From Hyaloraphidium curvatum (lineage: Eukaryota; Monoblepharomycota; Hyaloraphidiomycetes; Hyaloraphidiales; Hyaloraphidiaceae): DNA of 64,000 nucleotides. The translations under genes were made by a program, and so were the position numbers. The first letter of the stretch is position 1. Every line of letters starts with the position of its first letter. The notes under the pieces are model-generated. The model did no database searches, had not been told where the DNA came from, and worked only from the letters and a program-made list of their open reading frames with translations. The DNA lies in NCBI GenBank assembly GCA_025558095.1, contig JAIVFI010000030.1, positions 248,001 to 312,000 of the forward strand. Reading direction: 5' to 3'. Shown one piece after another: positions 62,893-64,000 of this stretch.

Positions 62893-63879
62893 ATGTCTTT
62901 CGGAGCACGCGGGCTTTCTTGCTTGGTTGTGCTGCAGCTGCTCGTCGGCCTCGCGTTCCTCGTCCGCTCTCCGGGCGGCACACAGCCCGGCGTCCCCCGG
63001 CCCGCCCTCCCCGCCATCGCGCCGGCACCCGATGCGCAAACCCCGGCGGACGCGTTCGAGCCGTTCCATGCCGCCTCACCCCCGGGCCCCGTGCCCCCCG
63101 GCTCCCGCCTGCGCGTCGCCGCCCTCGCCATATTCAAGGACGAGGCGCACGCCATGGAGGAATGGATTTCGCACCACCTCCTCCTGGAGGGCTTCGACGC
63201 CCTCGTCCTGCTCGACAACGGCTCCACGGACCGCTCGGCCGCCGTCGCAAACGCGACCGCCGCCGCCCTCAACCGCACCTCGGACGTGCACGTGCTCAAC
63301 GCCGCCGCGCGGAGCCGCCAGTCGGTGCACTACAACGCCGCCATGCCCCTGCTCCGTTCCCTCGCCGACGTCGCCCTCGTCGCGGACCTGGACGAGTTCC
63401 TGTACTCGGCAGACGGCACGACCGCCGCGGACCACCTCCGCGCCGCATTTTCCCAACCCGTCGCCCAGATCACCCTCCCCATGCTCCGCTTCGGCTCCTC
63501 GGGCCACGCGAAGCAGCCACCCTCGATCCGCAAGGGCTTCGTCCACCGCCGGCGGGAGCACCCCGCCGAGGACGCCCTCTTCGGCAGCCGCAAATCCGCC
63601 GTGCGCCTCGCGTCGACCCTCCTCTTCGTGGTGCACGTGCACCAGGTCTTCGGCGAGACGGTGGCGTGGGACGCCGGCGGGCCGGTGAGGCTGAACCACT
63701 ACCGCATACAGAGCAGGGAGTTTTTCGGGACGGTCAAAATGGGGCGGGGGGACGTGGCGGGCTTGGACAGGACGGCGGGGAGGGATTGGGGTTACTTCGA
63801 GAGGGAGGACTACAGGGACGTCGTGGACACGGGGCTCAAGGACAAGGTGGAGGCGTGGGAGAGGCGGGGCGGCCGATAG
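62893..63879 (+). CDS. GT92-like (DUF23-type) glycosyltransferase, type II membrane
   Basis: 328-codon ORF with no intron. A signal-anchor lies at residues 8-24 (LSCLVVLQLLVGLAFLV), then a Pro-rich stem to about 72. The catalytic fold starts RVAALAIFKDEAHAMEEWIS, FDALVLLDNGSTDRS (GT-A type nucleotide-binding strand), HYNAAMPLLRSLADVALVAD and the metal-binding DLDEF (165-169). C-terminal blocks are ITLPMLRFGSSGH, FVHRRREHPAEDALFGSRKS, VHVHQVFGETV, LNHYRIQSREFF; HVH and LNHYxxxS are typical of GT92-like enzymes. Likely location: Golgi lumen. Donor and acceptor unknown (galactosyltransferase activity is known for some GT92 members). Confidence 0.75.
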   Translation: MSFGARGLSCLVVLQLLVGLAFLVRSPGGTQPGVPRPALPAIAPAPDAQTPADAFEPFHAASPPGPVPPGSRLRVAALAIFKDEAHAMEEWISHHLLLEGFDALVLLDNGSTDRSAAVANATAAALNRTSDVHVLNAAARSRQSVHYNAAMPLLRSLADVALVADLDEFLYSADGTTAADHLRAAFSQPVAQITLPMLRFGSSGHAKQPPSIRKGFVHRRREHPAEDALFGSRKSAVRLASTLLFVVHVHQVFGETVAWDAGGPVRLNHYRIQSREFFGTVKMGRGDVAGLDRTAGRDWGYFEREDYRDVVDTGLKDKVEAWERRGGR

Positions 63880-64000
63880 CGCTGTTCGTCGGCGCTATGG
63901 AGAGAGGACGCAATCGGTGACGCGATCAGCATCTGCACCACTCTCCCTTCGCTGTCCCGCACTCTAAAGGGCCGTTCGAGCCCAATTCCCCGTACATCCT
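63880..64000. other. Right-edge sequence
   Basis: 121 bp after the glycosyltransferase stop; nothing recognised. Confidence 0.4.

Noticed and set aside
61405-63879. 824-codon plus-strand ORF
   Set aside because: Only its last 328 codons (the glycosyltransferase) are coherent; the part before 62893 is antisense to the augmin-like gene.
1-64000. CRISPR arrays, rRNA or tRNA genes
   Set aside because: No regularly spaced identical repeats with unique spacers and no rRNA sequence seen. A tRNA scan would be needed to exclude tRNA genes; I saw none while reading.

Overview
The window is nuclear DNA of a GC-rich, gene-dense eukaryote. Almost every host gene is cut by several short introns, about 50-60 bp where I could place both ends. 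They usually run GT-AG and carry a CTAAC/CTGAC-like branch site 10-25 nt before the acceptor. Many neighbours are head-to-head with about 70-170 bp between start codons, or tail-to-tail with 30-60 bp between stops. The gene set (VPS39, Ubc7, AP-2 sigma, augmin, Arp2/3, EPL1, TVP23, PEX14, Chk1) fits a free-living or filamentous microbial eukaryote such as an alga or an early-diverging fungus. I cannot assign a clade from sequence alone. All multi-exon spans run from inferred start to stop codon and include introns.

Layout. 1-4333: VPS39-like HOPS/CORVET subunit (minus strand, running off the left edge) head-to-head with the splicing factor USP39/Sad1. 4470-11100: a transposon nest. Two decayed non-LTR (LINE) copies lie head-to-tail. 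They have been hit by a 92-bp solo mini-LTR, by a 3.0-kb gag-only LTR element and by a solo LTR of that same family; all three insertions have 5-bp target duplications. A 21-bp tandem repeat closes the nest. 11495-18035: a full-length Ty1/copia element with intact gag and pol and near-identical LTRs. 18036-22142: an accessory island with a tyrosine recombinase, four small ORFs that look like divergent members of one helical family, and a coiled-coil protein. I regard this as the best candidate for an undescribed system. 22143-22723: no gene recognised.

22724-64000: dense housekeeping genes. In order: UBC7 (ERAD E2), AP2S1, PRP46/PLRG1, IBA57, a PMR1/SPCA-like P-type ATPase with an unusual N-terminal domain, MTR3 exosome subunit, CHK1, S-adenosylmethionine synthetase, mitochondrial NADP-isocitrate dehydrogenase, U1A/U2B''-like snRNP protein, a small coiled-coil ORF, ARPC1, PEX14, SOF1/DCAF13, NOC2, TVP23, mitochondrial TrpRS, EPL1, PPIL4, a Gbp2-like RRM protein, an F-box/LRR protein, an augmin HAUS8/AUG8 (QWRF) homologue and a GT92-like glycosyltransferase.

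The host genes form no single pathway. Themes recur: splicing (USP39, PRP46, U1A, PPIL4), ribosome biogenesis (SOF1, NOC2), RNA decay (MTR3), endomembrane traffic and ion supply (VPS39, AP2S1, TVP23, P-ATPase, GT92) and genome maintenance or chromatin (CHK1, EPL1). Gene-structure oddities include first coding exons of 5, 8 and 14 nt, a 6-nt internal microexon, and four introns best explained as GC-AG.
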